From positions 62,001 through 126,000 of the forward strand of contig NZ_RQVV01000003.1 of assembly GCF_009295515.1 (NCBI RefSeq): a DNA stretch of 64,000 nucleotides. The letters run 5' to 3'. The notes under the pieces are model-generated. The model did no database searches and was not told the DNA's origin. It worked only from the letters and a program-made list of their open reading frames with translations. The translations under genes were made by a program, and so were the position numbers. Shown one piece after another: positions 47,109 to 56,690 of the stretch. The stretch's first letter is position 1. Every line of letters begins with the position of its first letter. Source of the stretch: Erwinia endophytica. GTDB lineage: Bacteria > Pseudomonadota > Gammaproteobacteria > Enterobacterales > Enterobacteriaceae.

Positions 47109-48298
47109 CAAATTTCTCCCTTAGCGGTCAGAATGTCGTGAACGGTGAAAATATCTTTATCGCCTCGCCCGGAAAGGTTAACCACCAGTAATTGATCTTT
47201 TTCCGGTGCCGCCCGCATCATTTTCAATGCATGGGCCAGCGCATGGGACGATTCCAGCGCCGGGATAATCCCCTCACTGCGGCTGAGTGTTTTGAAGGCA
47301 TCGAGTGCTTCATCATCGGTAACCGAAACATAGTCCGCGCGGCCGGTACTGTTCAGATACGCGTGTTGTGGTCCCACTGACGGGAAGTCCAGACCGGCAG
47401 AAATAGAGTAGGATTCTTCAATCTGACCGTCTTTCGTCTGCATCATCGGCGATTTCATGCCGAAATAGATCCCCACACGACCATGTTTCAATGGCGCGCC
47501 ATGCTCACCAGTTTCAATGCCGTGGCCAGCGGGCTCAACGCCAATCAGACCAACGGAAGGTTCATCGATAAAGTCGGCAAACATGCCGATAGCATTGGAG
47601 CCCCCGCCGACACAGGCGATGACGGCATCAGGCAGACGGCCTTCTCGCGCCAGGATCTGTTCTTTGGTCTCTTCACCGATCATGCGTTGAAATTCACGCA
47701 CAATGGTTGGGAACGGATGGGGGCCAGCCGCGGTACCTAACATGTAGTGGGCGGTTTCATAGCTGCCGGACCAGTCACGCAGCGCTTCGTTACAGGCATC
47801 CTTCAGCGTCGATGACCCGCTGTGCACGGGAATAACTTCCGCACCCATCAGCCGCATCCTGAAAACATTGGGGGACTGGCGCTCAATGTCTTTAGCCCCC
47901 ATATAAATGCGGCACTTCAGGCCCAGCAACGCACTGGCGAGCGCGGACGCCACACCATGCTGGCCAGCGCCGGTCTCGGCGATGATCTCCGTTTTGCCCA
48001 TGCGTTTTGCCAGCAGAGCCTGGCCCAGTACCTGGTTGGTTTTGTGCGCGCCGCCGTGTAGCAGATCTTCACGCTTCAGATAAAGGCGAGTACGAGTGCC
48101 TTTGGTCAGATTCTTACACTGGGTCAACGCTGTCGGGCGGCCAGCATAGTTTTGCAGCAGGTCGGTAAACTCGGCCTGAAACGCCGGATCGCGCTGAGCG
48201 CTGACGAAGGCTTCTTCCAACTGGCGCAGGGCTGGCATCAGGATCTGCGGCACATACATACCGCCAAATTCACCAAAATAGGGGTTGAGTAAAGTCAT
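47108..48298 (-). CDS. trpB: Tryptophan synthase beta subunit
   Basis: PLP enzyme joining indole and serine to make tryptophan. 396 residues. The PLP lysine is in [12 protein letters not shown], the substrate loop is [11 protein letters not shown], and the phosphate-binding motif [12 protein letters not shown] is intact. The ATG at 48298 ([13 protein letters not shown]) is chosen; the upstream extension to 48331 is not family-like. It follows trpCF by 48 bp and overlaps trpA. Confidence 0.97.
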   Translation of the reverse strand: MTLLNPYFGEFGGMYVPQILMPALRQLEEAFVSAQRDPAFQAEFTDLLQNYAGRPTALTQCKNLTKGTRTRLYLKREDLLHGGAHKTNQVLGQALLAKRMGKTEIIAETGAGQHGVASALASALLGLKCRIYMGAKDIERQSPNVFRMRLMGAEVIPVHSGSSTLKDACNEALRDWSGSYETAHYMLGTAAGPHPFPTIVREFQRMIGEETKEQILAREGRLPDAVIACVGGGSNAIGMFADFIDEPSVGLIGVEPAGHGIETGEHGAPLKHGRVGIYFGMKSPMMQTKDGQIEESYSISAGLDFPSVGPQHAYLNSTGRADYVSVTDDEALDAFKTLSRSEGIIPALESSHALAHALKMMRAAPEKDQLLVVNLSGRGDKDIFTVHDILTAKGEI

Positions 48299-48346
48299 AT
48301 CACTTCTCTTTTCGCTAGACGGTGCCGACACGGCGGCACCGGTCGG

Positions 48347-49708
48347 TCAGTACGCCTTCAGCGTTTGAAAGACTGAGGCAATCTTCGAGGCATCTTTGAT
48401 CCCAGGGGCCGTTTCCACGCCAGAATTGAAATCCAAACCGGCACAGCCCAGTTGGGCGGCTTCAACACAATTATCTGCTCCCAGACCGCCTGCCAGCAGG
48501 ACATTATCCAGTTGTTGACCATTGAGTAGGGACCAGTCAAAGCGTTTGCCGCTGCCGCCATTGCCATTATCAAACAGGTAGCGGTCCACATGCTGCCAGT
48601 GACGGACCGGCAGGGTATCTTTAATACTGAACGCCTTCCAGATTTTCACCCCGGTGGGCAGTTGACGGCGTAGTTCAGTCACAAATGTCTGGTCTTCATC
48701 GCCATGAAGCTGTACCGCATGGAGTTGCAGTTGTTGGGTAATTGTGACAATGTCACCTATAGTATGATTGCGAAATACGCCAACATACTTCAGTGCCGCT
48801 GCGGCGATTATCGCCCTGGCTTGCTCAATGCCTACTTTGCGAGGGGAGCCTTCAGCAAAGATCAGTCCGCCGTAAATGGCGCCGGATTCAAGCGCGCAGC
48901 GCGCATCTTCCGTACGGGTCAGGCCACAAACTTTGTTTTCTCCGATAATAACGCGGCGCACAGCGGCGGCCAGATCGTCTTCTGACATCAGTGCGGAGCC
49001 GATCAGGAAGCCATTAGCAAAGTGGCTCAGTTCTCGTACCTGTGCATAGCTATTGATGCCTGATTCGCTGATCACCGTCACGCCATGAGATACTTTCGGC
49101 GCAAGGCGGCGCGTACGATCCAGGTCAATGGACAGGTCGCGCAGGTCGCGGTTATTAATGCCGATCACTTTTGCGCCCAGCCGAGTGGCACGTTCCAGTT
49201 CTTCATCGCTGATGACTTCAGTCAGTACGCCCATGTTCAGACTGTGCGCCACGGCGGATAATTGGCGATACTGCTCATCATTCAGCACCGAAAGCATCAA
49301 CAAGATAGCATCGGCCTGGTAGAAACGGGCCAGGTAGATTTGATAAGGATCGATGATGAAATCTTTGCACAGCACCGGTTGGGTGATGGCGGCACTGACT
49401 ATGGGCAGAAAATCAAAACTACCCTGAAAATATTTCTCGTCGGTCAGCACCGATACTGCGGAAGCGTAGTGTCGGTAAATCCCGGCGATGGTTGCCGGAT
49501 CAAAATCTTCCCGAATCAGCCCTTTAGATGGCGAGGCTTTCTTACATTCAAGGATAAAGACCGTTCGGGTGCCCTGCAACGCGTGATAAAAGCTGCGGGT
49601 GGACAATGTTATCTGGCTCTGGAACGTCTCCAGCGGTTGCTGCCGTTGACGTTCCGCCAGCCATACCGCTTTGTCCCGAACAATTTTGTTAAGTACGGTT
49701 TCCTGCAT
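48347..49708 (-). CDS. trpCF: Bifunctional indole-3-glycerol-phosphate synthase / PRA isomerase
   Basis: A 453-residue fusion of two TIM barrels, called trpC in E. coli. Residues 1-255 form the synthase (FILECKKASPSKGLIREDFD, VLCKDFIIDPYQI, GINNRDLRDLSIDLDRT); the rest is the phosphoribosylanthranilate isomerase (CGLTRTEDARCALESGAIYG, VQLHGDEDQTF, LAGGLGADNCVEA). It catalyses the third and fourth steps from anthranilate. Two bases separate it from the trpD stop. Confidence 0.97.
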   Translation of the reverse strand: MQETVLNKIVRDKAVWLAERQRQQPLETFQSQITLSTRSFYHALQGTRTVFILECKKASPSKGLIREDFDPATIAGIYRHYASAVSVLTDEKYFQGSFDFLPIVSAAITQPVLCKDFIIDPYQIYLARFYQADAILLMLSVLNDEQYRQLSAVAHSLNMGVLTEVISDEELERATRLGAKVIGINNRDLRDLSIDLDRTRRLAPKVSHGVTVISESGINSYAQVRELSHFANGFLIGSALMSEDDLAAAVRRVIIGENKVCGLTRTEDARCALESGAIYGGLIFAEGSPRKVGIEQARAIIAAAALKYVGVFRNHTIGDIVTITQQLQLHAVQLHGDEDQTFVTELRRQLPTGVKIWKAFSIKDTLPVRHWQHVDRYLFDNGNGGSGKRFDWSLLNGQQLDNVLLAGGLGADNCVEAAQLGCAGLDFNSGVETAPGIKDASKIASVFQTLKAY

Positions 49709-49710
49709 GA

Positions 49711-50709
49711 TTATCCTCTTGCTGCCAGTGCGACAACTCGCTCGTAAGCCTGACCACTGCGGATGACGTTCAGCGCCGTGCGGGCGTTTTCCTGTAAATC
49801 TTCATTACCGAAAATCTTCAGCAGCAACGCCACGTTAGCCGCAACAGCTTCTTCGTGCGCGCGTTCGCCTTTACCCTGGAGTAATCGGGCCAGAATATCA
49901 CGATTTTGTTCCGGTGTGCCGCCCGCCAGTGCTTCCTGCGGGTGGAAACTCAGCCCGAAGTCTTCTGGTGTCAGTTGATAGCAGGTTATCTCTCCGTCGC
50001 GCAGTTCGGCCACCTGGGTTGCGCTGTGCAGCGCCACCTCATCCATGCCGCCGCCATGGACTACCGCCGCGCGCTGATAGCCCAGCATCTTCAGCGTTTT
50101 GGCCACCGGCAGCACCAGTTCCGGGCTGTAGACGCCGATCACTGCCAGCGGTGGGCGCGCAGGGTTAATCAGCGGGCCGAGCACATTAAACAGTGTACGG
50201 GTTTTCAACTGCTGGCGCACTGGCATGGCATGACGAAAACCGGTGTGATACTGCGGGGCAAACAGGAAACAGACATTCAACTCATCCAACGCCAGACGCG
50301 CCTGTTCCGCTGGCAAATCCAGACTGATGCCAAACGCCGCCAGTAGATCAGACGATCCCGACTTGCTTGAAACGCTGCGATTACCGTGCTTCGCGACTTT
50401 AAGACCGCAGGCTGAGGCCACGAAAGCACTGGCGGTGGAAATGTTAATGCTGTTGCTGCCATCGCCGCCCGTTCCCACGATATCCGCAAAAGCATAGTCG
50501 GGGCGGGGGAATGCTCTGGCGTCTTCCAGCAGCGCGGTGGCGGCGCCAGCGATTTCTTCCGGACGTTCGCCACGCACTTTCATCGCAATCAGCGCAGCTG
50601 CCAGTTGGGTTGGCTCCAGTTGGCCGGTAATGATCGCCGAGAAAAGCTGATGGCTTTCGGCCTGAGTCAGGATCTGGGCCTGATAAAGTTTTTCCAGAAT
50701 CGCGTTCAT
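49711..50709 (-). CDS. trpD: Anthranilate phosphoribosyltransferase (stand-alone)
   Basis: Transfers phosphoribose from PRPP to anthranilate. 332 residues, with the PRPP loop [17 protein letters not shown] and the anthranilate-site segments [17 protein letters not shown] and [17 protein letters not shown]. Unlike E. coli, where trpG and trpD are one fused gene, it has its own stop-start junction, 16 bp after trpG. This split is shared with Serratia-like enterobacteria. Confidence 0.96.
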   Translation of the reverse strand: MNAILEKLYQAQILTQAESHQLFSAIITGQLEPTQLAAALIAMKVRGERPEEIAGAATALLEDARAFPRPDYAFADIVGTGGDGSNSINISTASAFVASACGLKVAKHGNRSVSSKSGSSDLLAAFGISLDLPAEQARLALDELNVCFLFAPQYHTGFRHAMPVRQQLKTRTLFNVLGPLINPARPPLAVIGVYSPELVLPVAKTLKMLGYQRAAVVHGGGMDEVALHSATQVAELRDGEITCYQLTPEDFGLSFHPQEALAGGTPEQNRDILARLLQGKGERAHEEAVAANVALLLKIFGNEDLQENARTALNVIRSGQAYERVVALAARG

Positions 50710-50725
50710 CTGTGTTTCCTTGTTG

Positions 50726-51304
50726 TTACGCCAGCGCCCAGGCGAGCGTTTGTTCCAGAAGGCGAGCGCCCTGGGTCGTCAGGATGGACTCAGGGTGGAA
50801 CTGAAAGCCGCAGACACGATCGGCATCATGGCGCACGGCCATCACCATGCCATTGAATGTGGCGTTAACGGTCAGTTCATCCGGGATATTACTGCCGACC
50901 AGTGAGTGATAGCGCGCGACGGGCAGTGGATTGCTCAACCCGGCAAACATCGCGGTATCATCATGCGTGATGGCTGAGGCTTTACCGTGCAGGATTTCCC
51001 CCGCCTGACCAACATGGCCGCCATACGCTTCGACAATCGCCTGATGTCCCAGACAGATACCAATGATTGGCAGGCGACCGCGCAAACGCTGCAATAATTC
51101 CGGCATACAGCCTGCTTGCGATGGCGTACCAGGCCCAGGCGACAGCATCAGCACCGGGTTCTCCATCTCCTGTAGCCGGGCAATTAATGTGTCGGTCGGC
51201 ACGTTGTTACGGTAAATCACCACGTTATGGTCAAAAGCGCGTAACTGGTCGACGAGGTTATAGGTAAAGGAGTCAATATTGTCGAGCAGCAGAATATCAG
51301 CCAT
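50726..51304 (-). CDS. trpG: Anthranilate synthase glutaminase subunit (stand-alone)
   Basis: A 192-residue class I glutamine amidotransferase that supplies ammonia to TrpE. The oxyanion motif is [14 protein letters not shown], the catalytic cysteine is in [15 protein letters not shown], and the His-Glu pair is in [10 protein letters not shown]. The ATG at 51304 ([17 protein letters not shown]) overlaps the trpE stop (TAATG), so the two subunits are translationally coupled for 1:1 supply. Confidence 0.96.
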   Translation of the reverse strand: MADILLLDNIDSFTYNLVDQLRAFDHNVVIYRNNVPTDTLIARLQEMENPVLMLSPGPGTPSQAGCMPELLQRLRGRLPIIGICLGHQAIVEAYGGHVGQAGEILHGKASAITHDDTAMFAGLSNPLPVARYHSLVGSNIPDELTVNATFNGMVMAVRHDADRVCGFQFHPESILTTQGARLLEQTLAWALA

Positions 51305-52866
51305 TAGAAAATCTCCTTGCAATGATGAGCCGTGGCGATAGCACGAAGAACGGCGCGGGCTTTATTACGGCTCTCATCCGCTTCTGCTTGTGGGATTGAG
51401 TCCAGAACCACTCCCGCGCCTGCCTGAACGGTCGCGACGCCGTCTTCGACATAAGCGGAGCGGATAACGATACAGGTATCCAGATCGCCACTGGCGGTGA
51501 AATAGCCTACCGCGCCGCCGTAGGTGCCGCGCCGCGTACCTTCCGCTTCAGCAATCAGTTGCATGGCGCGAACTTTTGGCGCGCCGCTCAGCGTGCCCAT
51601 ATTCATACAGGCGCGGTAAGCATGCAGCACATCCAAATCTTCCCGTAGATGGCCCACCACGCGGGAAACCAGGTGCATGACGAATGAGTAACGGTCAACT
51701 TTGGTCAGGTCGGCGACGTAGCGGCTACCGGGTTGGCAAATCCGCGCAAGGTCGTTACGGGCCAAGTCAACCAGCATCAGATGCTCCGCCAGTTCTTTAT
51801 GATCGGTACGCATTTCCAGCTCGATGCGGCTGTCCAGGTCCCGGTCCAGAGAACCATCGGCGTGACGTCCGCGAGGGCGGGTACCGGCAATCGGATAGAT
51901 TTCAATCTGCCGGCTGGCGGCATCGTATTTCAGCGAGCTCTCCGGTGAGGCGCCAAACAGGCTGAATTCCTGATCCTGCATAAAGAACATATACGGACTT
52001 GGATTGCTGTTTTTTAGTGTGTCATACGCCGCCAGCGGTGACGGGCAAGGCAGTGAAAAACGGCGGGAGGGCACCACCTGGAAAATCTCGCCAACGCGAA
52101 TGGCTTCCTGCAATTGACGCACGACATGGCAGTATTCTTCATCACTCTGGTTGCAACTCAGCACCATGTTTTCAACCTGCTGCACGGGCAGCGGAGAGGC
52201 TGGCTGCAACATCTGCGTTTTAAGCTGTTCGATGCGGCTCTGCAGGCGTAAAAATTCACCGGGCGCTGGGGTAAACAGGCTGGCCTGTAACCGGGCGGTC
52301 TGGCTCTGGTGATCGATAACCAGCAATGTTTCAGCCAGATAGAAACAATAATCCGGGCAGCGTTGCTCATTACTGAGTGCGGGCAGGTTCTCGAAACCCG
52401 CCACCAGGTCGTAAGCGAACAGCCCGCCGAGCAGCATGGCTTCGCGCTCCCCCCCCGGGTTGTTAAACAACTGAGGGATCAGGCGCAACGCATCAAAGAC
52501 GGAGAGCGACTTCAGACGCGAATCTTCATCCTGGACGTCGGTGCTGGTGGGGAACGTTAATTCACGCCCATTGGGGCTGACATTGTTGATAACGCTGGCG
52601 GGCAATGCGGCATCGAGCAACGGGAGTATCGCATGACCATTTTCTGACAGTGCCTGCACGGTAACGGTATTACCTAGTGCGGTGATGCGCAGCGCACTGT
52701 CAAGAATCAGCAGACTTTTCAGGTTGTGCTTACTGTCAATATCGGCGGATTCGAGTAGCAGCGTGGACGGGCGCGCGCCACACAACTGATGAAAGACGGC
52801 AGCCGGATCCTCGCGGTAGGGGGCGCTACCGGTTATCAACTTCACTCCAGGTTTGGCATTTTGCAT
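51304..52866 (-). CDS. trpE: Anthranilate synthase large subunit
   Basis: Makes anthranilate from chorismate with ammonia from TrpG; the committed step, feedback-inhibited by tryptophan. 520 residues as in E. coli. The N-terminal regulatory site contains [10 protein letters not shown] (the LLES tryptophan-binding motif). The catalytic C-terminal domain has [30 protein letters not shown] and [13 protein letters not shown]. First structural gene, downstream of the trpL attenuator. Confidence 0.97.
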   Translation of the reverse strand: MQNAKPGVKLITGSAPYREDPAAVFHQLCGARPSTLLLESADIDSKHNLKSLLILDSALRITALGNTVTVQALSENGHAILPLLDAALPASVINNVSPNGRELTFPTSTDVQDEDSRLKSLSVFDALRLIPQLFNNPGGEREAMLLGGLFAYDLVAGFENLPALSNEQRCPDYCFYLAETLLVIDHQSQTARLQASLFTPAPGEFLRLQSRIEQLKTQMLQPASPLPVQQVENMVLSCNQSDEEYCHVVRQLQEAIRVGEIFQVVPSRRFSLPCPSPLAAYDTLKNSNPSPYMFFMQDQEFSLFGASPESSLKYDAASRQIEIYPIAGTRPRGRHADGSLDRDLDSRIELEMRTDHKELAEHLMLVDLARNDLARICQPGSRYVADLTKVDRYSFVMHLVSRVVGHLREDLDVLHAYRACMNMGTLSGAPKVRAMQLIAEAEGTRRGTYGGAVGYFTASGDLDTCIVIRSAYVEDGVATVQAGAGVVLDSIPQAEADESRNKARAVLRAIATAHHCKEIF

Positions 52867-52890
52867 GAGGTCAGTTCTCTAAAATTTGCT

Positions 52891-52926
52891 AAAAAAAAAC
52901 CCGCTTTAGGCGGGCCTGGGTATCTG
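52891..52926 (-). terminator. trp attenuator
   Basis: The terminator stem is CCCGC / GCGGG with a nine-T run on the minus strand (52891-52914). Just upstream, GGGTATCTG (52918-52926, plus strand) is the reverse complement of CAGATACCC (53020-53028) before trpL, giving the competing long-range pairing seen in the E. coli leader. Confidence 0.88.
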
Positions 52927-52964
52927 CACAACGGTGGGGTGTATGCATGATTCCTTCGCCCATC

Positions 52965-53015
52965 TCAGGGAGAAGTGCGCCACCAACCTGTCATTATTGA
53001 ATATATCATCGTCAT
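52965..53015 (-). CDS. trpL: trp operon leader peptide
   Basis: A 16-residue peptide, MTMIYSIMTGWWRTSP, with the two adjacent tryptophan codons that sense charged tRNA-Trp. E. coli TrpL is 14 residues with the same GWWRTS core. Stalling at the Trp pair frees the antiterminator; quick translation allows the terminator at 52891. The N-terminal half is unlike E. coli, and two further in-frame ATGs exist. Confidence 0.92.
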   Translation of the reverse strand: MTMIYSIMTGWWRTSP

Positions 53016-53044
53016 GATTCAGATACCCTTGCTTGTGAACTTTT

Positions 53045-53078
53045 GTACTAGTTAACTGGTCCGAGATAAAAAAGTCAA
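53045..53078 (-). promoter_or_regulatory. trp promoter with overlapping TrpR operator
   Basis: On the minus strand, -35 TTGACT and -10 TTAACT have a 17-bp spacer. The -10 lies in an imperfect palindrome, GTACTAGTTAACTGGTCC (53045-53062), the TrpR operator; it differs from perfect symmetry at two positions. The -10 hexamer is the same as in E. coli. Confidence 0.9.
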
Positions 53079-53113
53079 TACTCTTTTTTCTCCTGGACAA
53101 AAAACTGAGTATC

Positions 53114-54025
53114 ATGCAGCGACATTCATCCGCTGATGCCGGAGCCGTTTTGACCGATCCAATTCCGCTTAATCCCTGGCCTCTGTACGATCTTCACAGC
53201 CACACTCGCGCTTCTGACGGATTACTTACCCCGGAAGCGTTGGTGCAGCGGGCCGTTGCGCATCGCGTGGATGTGCTGGCTATTACTGATCACGACACGG
53301 TTGATGGCATATCGCCCGCGCGTGACGCTATCGCCAGGCTACAACTCCCCCTGCGGCTGATTGCCGGAGTAGAGATCTCTTCCCAGTGGGAAAATAATGA
53401 AATCCATATTGTCGGTCTTGGCGTGAATTGCCAGCATCCCGGACTGATCGCCTTTTTGCGTGAGCAAAGCGATCGTCGGTTGGCGCGGGCGCAGTTAATG
53501 GCTCAACGTCTGGAAAAAGCGCATATCCCCGATGCACTGGAGGGTGCGCTGGCGCTGGCAGAGGGCGGAGCCGTCACTCGTGGGCATTTCGCTCGTTTTC
53601 TTATCGCGCAGGGCAAAGCCGATAATATGGCGCAGGTGTTCAAAAATTATCTTGCCAAAGGCAAAACCGGTTATGTCCCACCACAGTGGGGTACAATTAA
53701 ACAGGCCATTGCGGTTATCCATCATGCGGGGGGGCGGGCTGTCCTGGCTCATCCGGGACGTTACGGTCTGTCGACAAAATGGTTAAAGCGCCTGATTGCC
53801 CACTTCAGTGAAGAGGGCGGTGATGCGATGGAGGTGGCGCAATGCCAACAGGCGCCCAATGAACGTACCCAACTGGCTCGCTATGCGCAAGATTATCAAC
53901 TGGCCGTGTCGCAGGGGTCGGATTTCCATCAGCCTTGTGCGTGGATTGAACTGGGGAAAAATTTATGGCTGCCGGGCGGTGTTGAAGCCGTCTGGCTGCG
54001 TTTTCCGGAAATTGTATCTGTTTGA
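53114..54025 (+). CDS. rnm: RNase AM (PHP-domain 5'-3' exonuclease)
   Basis: A 303-residue PHP-family protein (formerly trpH/yciV). Metal ligands: DLHSHTRASDG, AITDHDTVDG, the Glu in AGVEISSQW, VLAHPGRYG and the C-terminal SQGSDFHQP. E. coli Rnm removes nucleotides from RNA 5' ends, helps mature 5S rRNA and hydrolyses pAp. It is divergent from trp; its ATG is only 36 bp from the trp -35. A TTG at 53150 behind GGAG is an alternative start that would match the shorter E. coli N-terminus better. Confidence 0.93.
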   Translation: MQRHSSADAGAVLTDPIPLNPWPLYDLHSHTRASDGLLTPEALVQRAVAHRVDVLAITDHDTVDGISPARDAIARLQLPLRLIAGVEISSQWENNEIHIVGLGVNCQHPGLIAFLREQSDRRLARAQLMAQRLEKAHIPDALEGALALAEGGAVTRGHFARFLIAQGKADNMAQVFKNYLAKGKTGYVPPQWGTIKQAIAVIHHAGGRAVLAHPGRYGLSTKWLKRLIAHFSEEGGDAMEVAQCQQAPNERTQLARYAQDYQLAVSQGSDFHQPCAWIELGKNLWLPGGVEAVWLRFPEIVSV

Positions 54026-54058
54026 TCCGTCTGCCTGACGGCGAACAAGAGGGTTGTT

Positions 54059-54679
54059 ATGAGTCAATTTTTTTATATTCATCAGGAAAACCCACAGCCG
54101 CGTTTGATTAAACAGGCGGTAGAGCTCCTGAATAAAGGCAGTGTTATCGTTTATCCCACCGATTCTGGCTATGCGCTGGGCTGCAAGTTAGAAGACAAGA
54201 ATGCGATGGATCGCATCTGTCATATCAGGCAACTGGATGGTCACCATAACTTCACGCTGATGTGCCGTGATCTGTCCGAGCTATCCACCTATGCTTACGT
54301 TGACAACACGGCTTTTCGGCTGATTAAAAATAACACACCGGGCAATTACACTTTTATTTTGAAAGCGACGAAAGAGGTGCCGCGTCGTCTGATGAATGAA
54401 AAAAGAAAAACCATTGGTCTGCGTGTCCCCTCCAATCCCATTGCGCTGGCATTGCTTGAGACGCTGGATGAACCGTTAATGTCAACATCGTTAATACTGC
54501 CAGGCAATGATTTTACTGAGTCTGATCCCGAGGCGATTCAGGAGATGATTGGTAAACAGGTGGATTTAATCATCCATGGCGGTTATCTGGGGCAGCGTCC
54601 GACGACGGTTATCGATCTGACTGAGAACAGCCCCGTGGTCGTCAGGGAAGGGATGGGAGATGTACAACCTTTTCGTTAA
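54059..54679 (+). CDS. yciO: YciO/Sua5/YrdC-family protein
   Basis: A 206-residue protein of the YrdC-like double-stranded-RNA-binding fold, near-identical in outline to E. coli YciO (GSVIVYPTDSGYALGCKLED, HNFTLMCRDLSELSTYAYV, RKTIGLRVPSNPIALALLE). TsaC/Sua5 relatives make threonylcarbamoyl-AMP for tRNA t6A; YciO itself is not the main enzyme and its function is unsettled. It follows rnm by 33 bp. In E. coli yciQ comes next; here an accessory remnant does. Confidence 0.94.
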   Translation: MSQFFYIHQENPQPRLIKQAVELLNKGSVIVYPTDSGYALGCKLEDKNAMDRICHIRQLDGHHNFTLMCRDLSELSTYAYVDNTAFRLIKNNTPGNYTFILKATKEVPRRLMNEKRKTIGLRVPSNPIALALLETLDEPLMSTSLILPGNDFTESDPEAIQEMIGKQVDLIIHGGYLGQRPTTVIDLTENSPVVVREGMGDVQPFR

Positions 54680-54772
54680 GTTTCGCGGTAAAGCAGGAGG
54701 AGCATTCTGGTGAAAGGATCTTGTCTGTGTGGCAAGGTAGCACACGCAGATGACGGAAGCCTGGGTTGAATT

Positions 54773-55021
54773 ATGCAGAAGGCTAAAGCGCCAGATTTCA
54801 ATGAGAAAGGGCAAAAACGCCGGGTTCATGCTATCCGACACTCATTCATCACAAAAGCCCTGGTACACTCCGGACCTGTGTATGTACAGCTTGTTGTTGG
54901 GCATAGCCTCACAGAATCTTTAGGCATCACAGCACGCTACACACATGAGCCAACCCTCAGAGAATTACTACCTGTTGTTGATGGCGTTGATATTTCATTG
55001 TTTAGTAAGAGGTGCAGGTAG
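54773..55021 (+). pseudogene. C-terminal fragment of a tyrosine recombinase (integrase)
   Basis: An 82-codon frame that begins right after a stop codon and shows only the last part of a phage-type integrase: VHAIRHSFITKAL (box II Arg-His pair), VQLVVGHS (the GH motif) and ITARYTHEPT (the catalytic Tyr). The N-terminal arm- and core-binding domains and the first catalytic Arg are missing, so it cannot be active. No tRNA gene or att-like duplication was found beside it. It marks a past integration between yciO and rluB. Confidence 0.8.
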
Positions 55022-55421
55022 TACTCGCATTTCCAAACGTGCTCACGTTATTACCGTACACATTACCCGTGGTGCTACCAAGGGTGTTGCAGGTAGTTGT
55101 TTTTGGTCGATTTGCCTGCATCTGTTGATTGTAGTTGTCCAATGCTTCGCTTATGGCTACTGCTCTTTGTTGCTCTTGGATTGCGTTGTTAACTGCCAGA
55201 TTCGCAGATGTTAAACAATCATCATTACTGATTTTAAAGATTTTTAACGCTTTTCTGCGTTGTATCTCTGACTTAATGGAAAAAAAGTTGTCAGTATTGC
55301 CCTGATGCATAGCTAAGCCACCATTGCCGCACAATTCAATATCTGATTGTTGTTGCACTGGTCGCATCTGTGCACAGCCGGCAAGAAGAACGATTGCTGG
55401 CATGGTGTAGAAAAGTTTCAT
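55002..55421 (-). CDS. Orphan lipoprotein of unknown function
   Basis: A 139-residue protein with a lipoprotein signal (LFYTMPAIVLLAGC, lipidated Cys near residue 15). The mature chain is polar, with a helical middle (AVNNAIQEQQRAVAISEALD) and a Thr/Asn/Gly-rich tail (TTGNVYGNNVSTFGNASTTC) with several cysteines. I do not recognise the family; similar tails occur in phage- or island-borne lipoproteins. Its 3' end overlaps the integrase fragment by 20 bp and it is divergent from the DUF2778 effector gene. The ATG at 55421 is preferred to 55460. Confidence 0.7.
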   Translation of the reverse strand: MKLFYTMPAIVLLAGCAQMRPVQQQSDIELCGNGGLAMHQGNTDNFFSIKSEIQRRKALKIFKISNDDCLTSANLAVNNAIQEQQRAVAISEALDNYNQQMQANRPKTTTCNTLGSTTGNVYGNNVSTFGNASTTCTSY

Positions 55422-55602
55422 AACGTCCCTTATCGTAATTTTTACATATATTAAGAGCATTCTTAGTGTAGTGGAAGTTCAGGATTTTCTGATTTTGTCT
55501 AAGGGCTTAAAGATATATTGAAGTAATCCTTTGATTAGCATCACTTGATTGGTAGACGAAAAAGCTTATCATTAGCTGGATTAATCAATAAGAAGGTAAC
55601 AG

Positions 55603-56125
55603 ATGATCCAGTGTGAGATGGATTACAATAAGGTGAGTGCTGACGGGAAAACCGTAAAACTTCTTTGCTATGGCGTTGGCACCTTTGATGTATTTTCAGG
55701 TGATAATCCGACAACGAATATTGCTGAATGTGCCTGGAAGAACAAGGCCGCATTGCCACCCGGTACTTACTGGATTGTTCCCCGTCCTGTTGGCAGTTTC
55801 GCTAACCGTGTATTGAGCACCATAAAGGACTGGAAATAACGGTACTGACCATAGCGAATGGTTCGGGCTTTATAGCAACTCAACTATGAGTGATCATATG
55901 TTCGTTCATGGTGTTGATAGAGGCGGGTTCAGGCTCCATCCTTTAAGGCCTAATGGCGGGGGTGAATCATGGGGTTGCATCACATTCCACCGAATATCAC
56001 AGTTTGAGGTGCTCCGTAAGGCGCTTCTGTCTACTAAAATGGTCCAGGTTAAAGCAGGCGTTAAGGCCTACGGACGTGTAATAGTTAGGGGGAGAACGGA
56101 TTATGACAACTGTCAAATCAAATAG
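55603..56125 (+). pseudogene. DUF2778 (Tlde1-like L,D-transpeptidase fold) effector, frameshifted
   Basis: Two adjoining frames make one protein. Frame 1 (55603-55839) encodes the N-terminal half (MIQCEMDYNKVSADGK, AALPPGTYWIVPRPVGS) and stops at IKDWK. Frame 2 continues without a break from about 55832 (NNGTDHSEWFGLYSN) to 56125 with the catalytic motif FRLHPLRPNGGGESWGCITF, i.e. His...Ser-x-Gly-Cys as in L,D-transpeptidases. Removing one A from the AAA at 55834-55836 restores a single frame of about 173 codons. The ribosome site AAGAAGG supports the start. DUF2778 proteins include type VI effectors that attack peptidoglycan. Inactivated unless the A is a sequencing error. Confidence 0.78.
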
Positions 56126-56366
56126 CCGCTGGCGCGCTCTCCTGTTGTTTGTCGTGCTCTATCTGGTGTGTTTAGCGGTAGTTTTGTTTGTCCGTCCTGT
56201 CTGGGACCTGATTGAGAAGCTTTCCTATCGGATTGATGATCTTTTGAATGCAACAGGCCTTGCTATGGCTGATGGAGAGTATGATCCGGCGTCGCTATGG
56301 GTAATATTCGGTGTCCCTCTGATTGTAGCGGCAGTTATCTTCTTCCTGATACGGCGATTTCGTTAG
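56103..56366 (+). CDS. Small membrane protein, candidate immunity partner of the DUF2778 effector
   Basis: An 87-residue protein with two clear transmembrane helices (ALLLFVVLYLVCLAVVLFV and LWVIFGVPLIVAAVIFFLI) joined by a 35-40-residue polar loop that could face the periplasm. Its ATG lies inside the last 23 bp of the effector frame, and GGGGGAG lies upstream, indicating translational coupling. This gene order and overlap is typical of effector-immunity pairs; the pairing is inferred from context. It remains intact although the effector is broken. Confidence 0.7.
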   Translation: MTTVKSNSRWRALLLFVVLYLVCLAVVLFVRPVWDLIEKLSYRIDDLLNATGLAMADGEYDPASLWVIFGVPLIVAAVIFFLIRRFR

Positions 56367-56464
56367 TCATCGTCAAATATCATCGTGTGATGGCATGATG
56401 CGGATTTGGATACCTTCACCTGTCTGTTCAGAACGTTGTGAATGAAGCGCCACGGATAATCTAG

Positions 56465-56659
56465 ACACTAGACGCTGTAATTTTCAATCTCGATCTTGAA
56501 CAGATGAGACTGGTAGCAACAACAAACATTAATGTTATCGCTACCAAAACAGTGTCTACTAAGAACATAGGCGGAACCACTAAACCCCTACAGCCGAACA
56601 AAACAACCACTACTACACTGCAAAGGGCTTCTGTCGGCAATAGCAACCTGGGCGTGTAG
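56465..56659 (+). pseudogene. Threonine-rich open frame, probable tail of a lost gene
   Basis: The frame is open from just after a stop at 56462 (TLDAVIFNLDLEQMRLVATT...) to TAG at 56657, followed 8 bp later by a rho-independent terminator. An internal ATG at 56504 would give 51 residues, but no good ribosome site precedes it. The composition looks like real protein and the terminator position fits a gene end. I do not recognise the family. Confidence 0.35.
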
Positions 56660-56667
56660 GGAACATT

Positions 56668-56690
56668 AACCCGTCTATGGCGGGTTTTTT
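56668..56690 (+). terminator. Terminator closing the accessory segment
   Basis: AACCCG / CGGGTT stem, 7-nt loop, then a T run, 40 bp before the rluB promoter. Confidence 0.82.

Noticed and set aside
54680-54772. tRNA or attachment site next to the integrase fragment
   Set aside because: No cloverleaf sequence and no duplicated core between the two edges of the segment were found by eye.
56461-56646. A 61-residue hydrophobic minus-strand frame
   Set aside because: It is antisense to the threonine-rich plus-strand frame that ends next to a correctly oriented terminator; no ribosome site.
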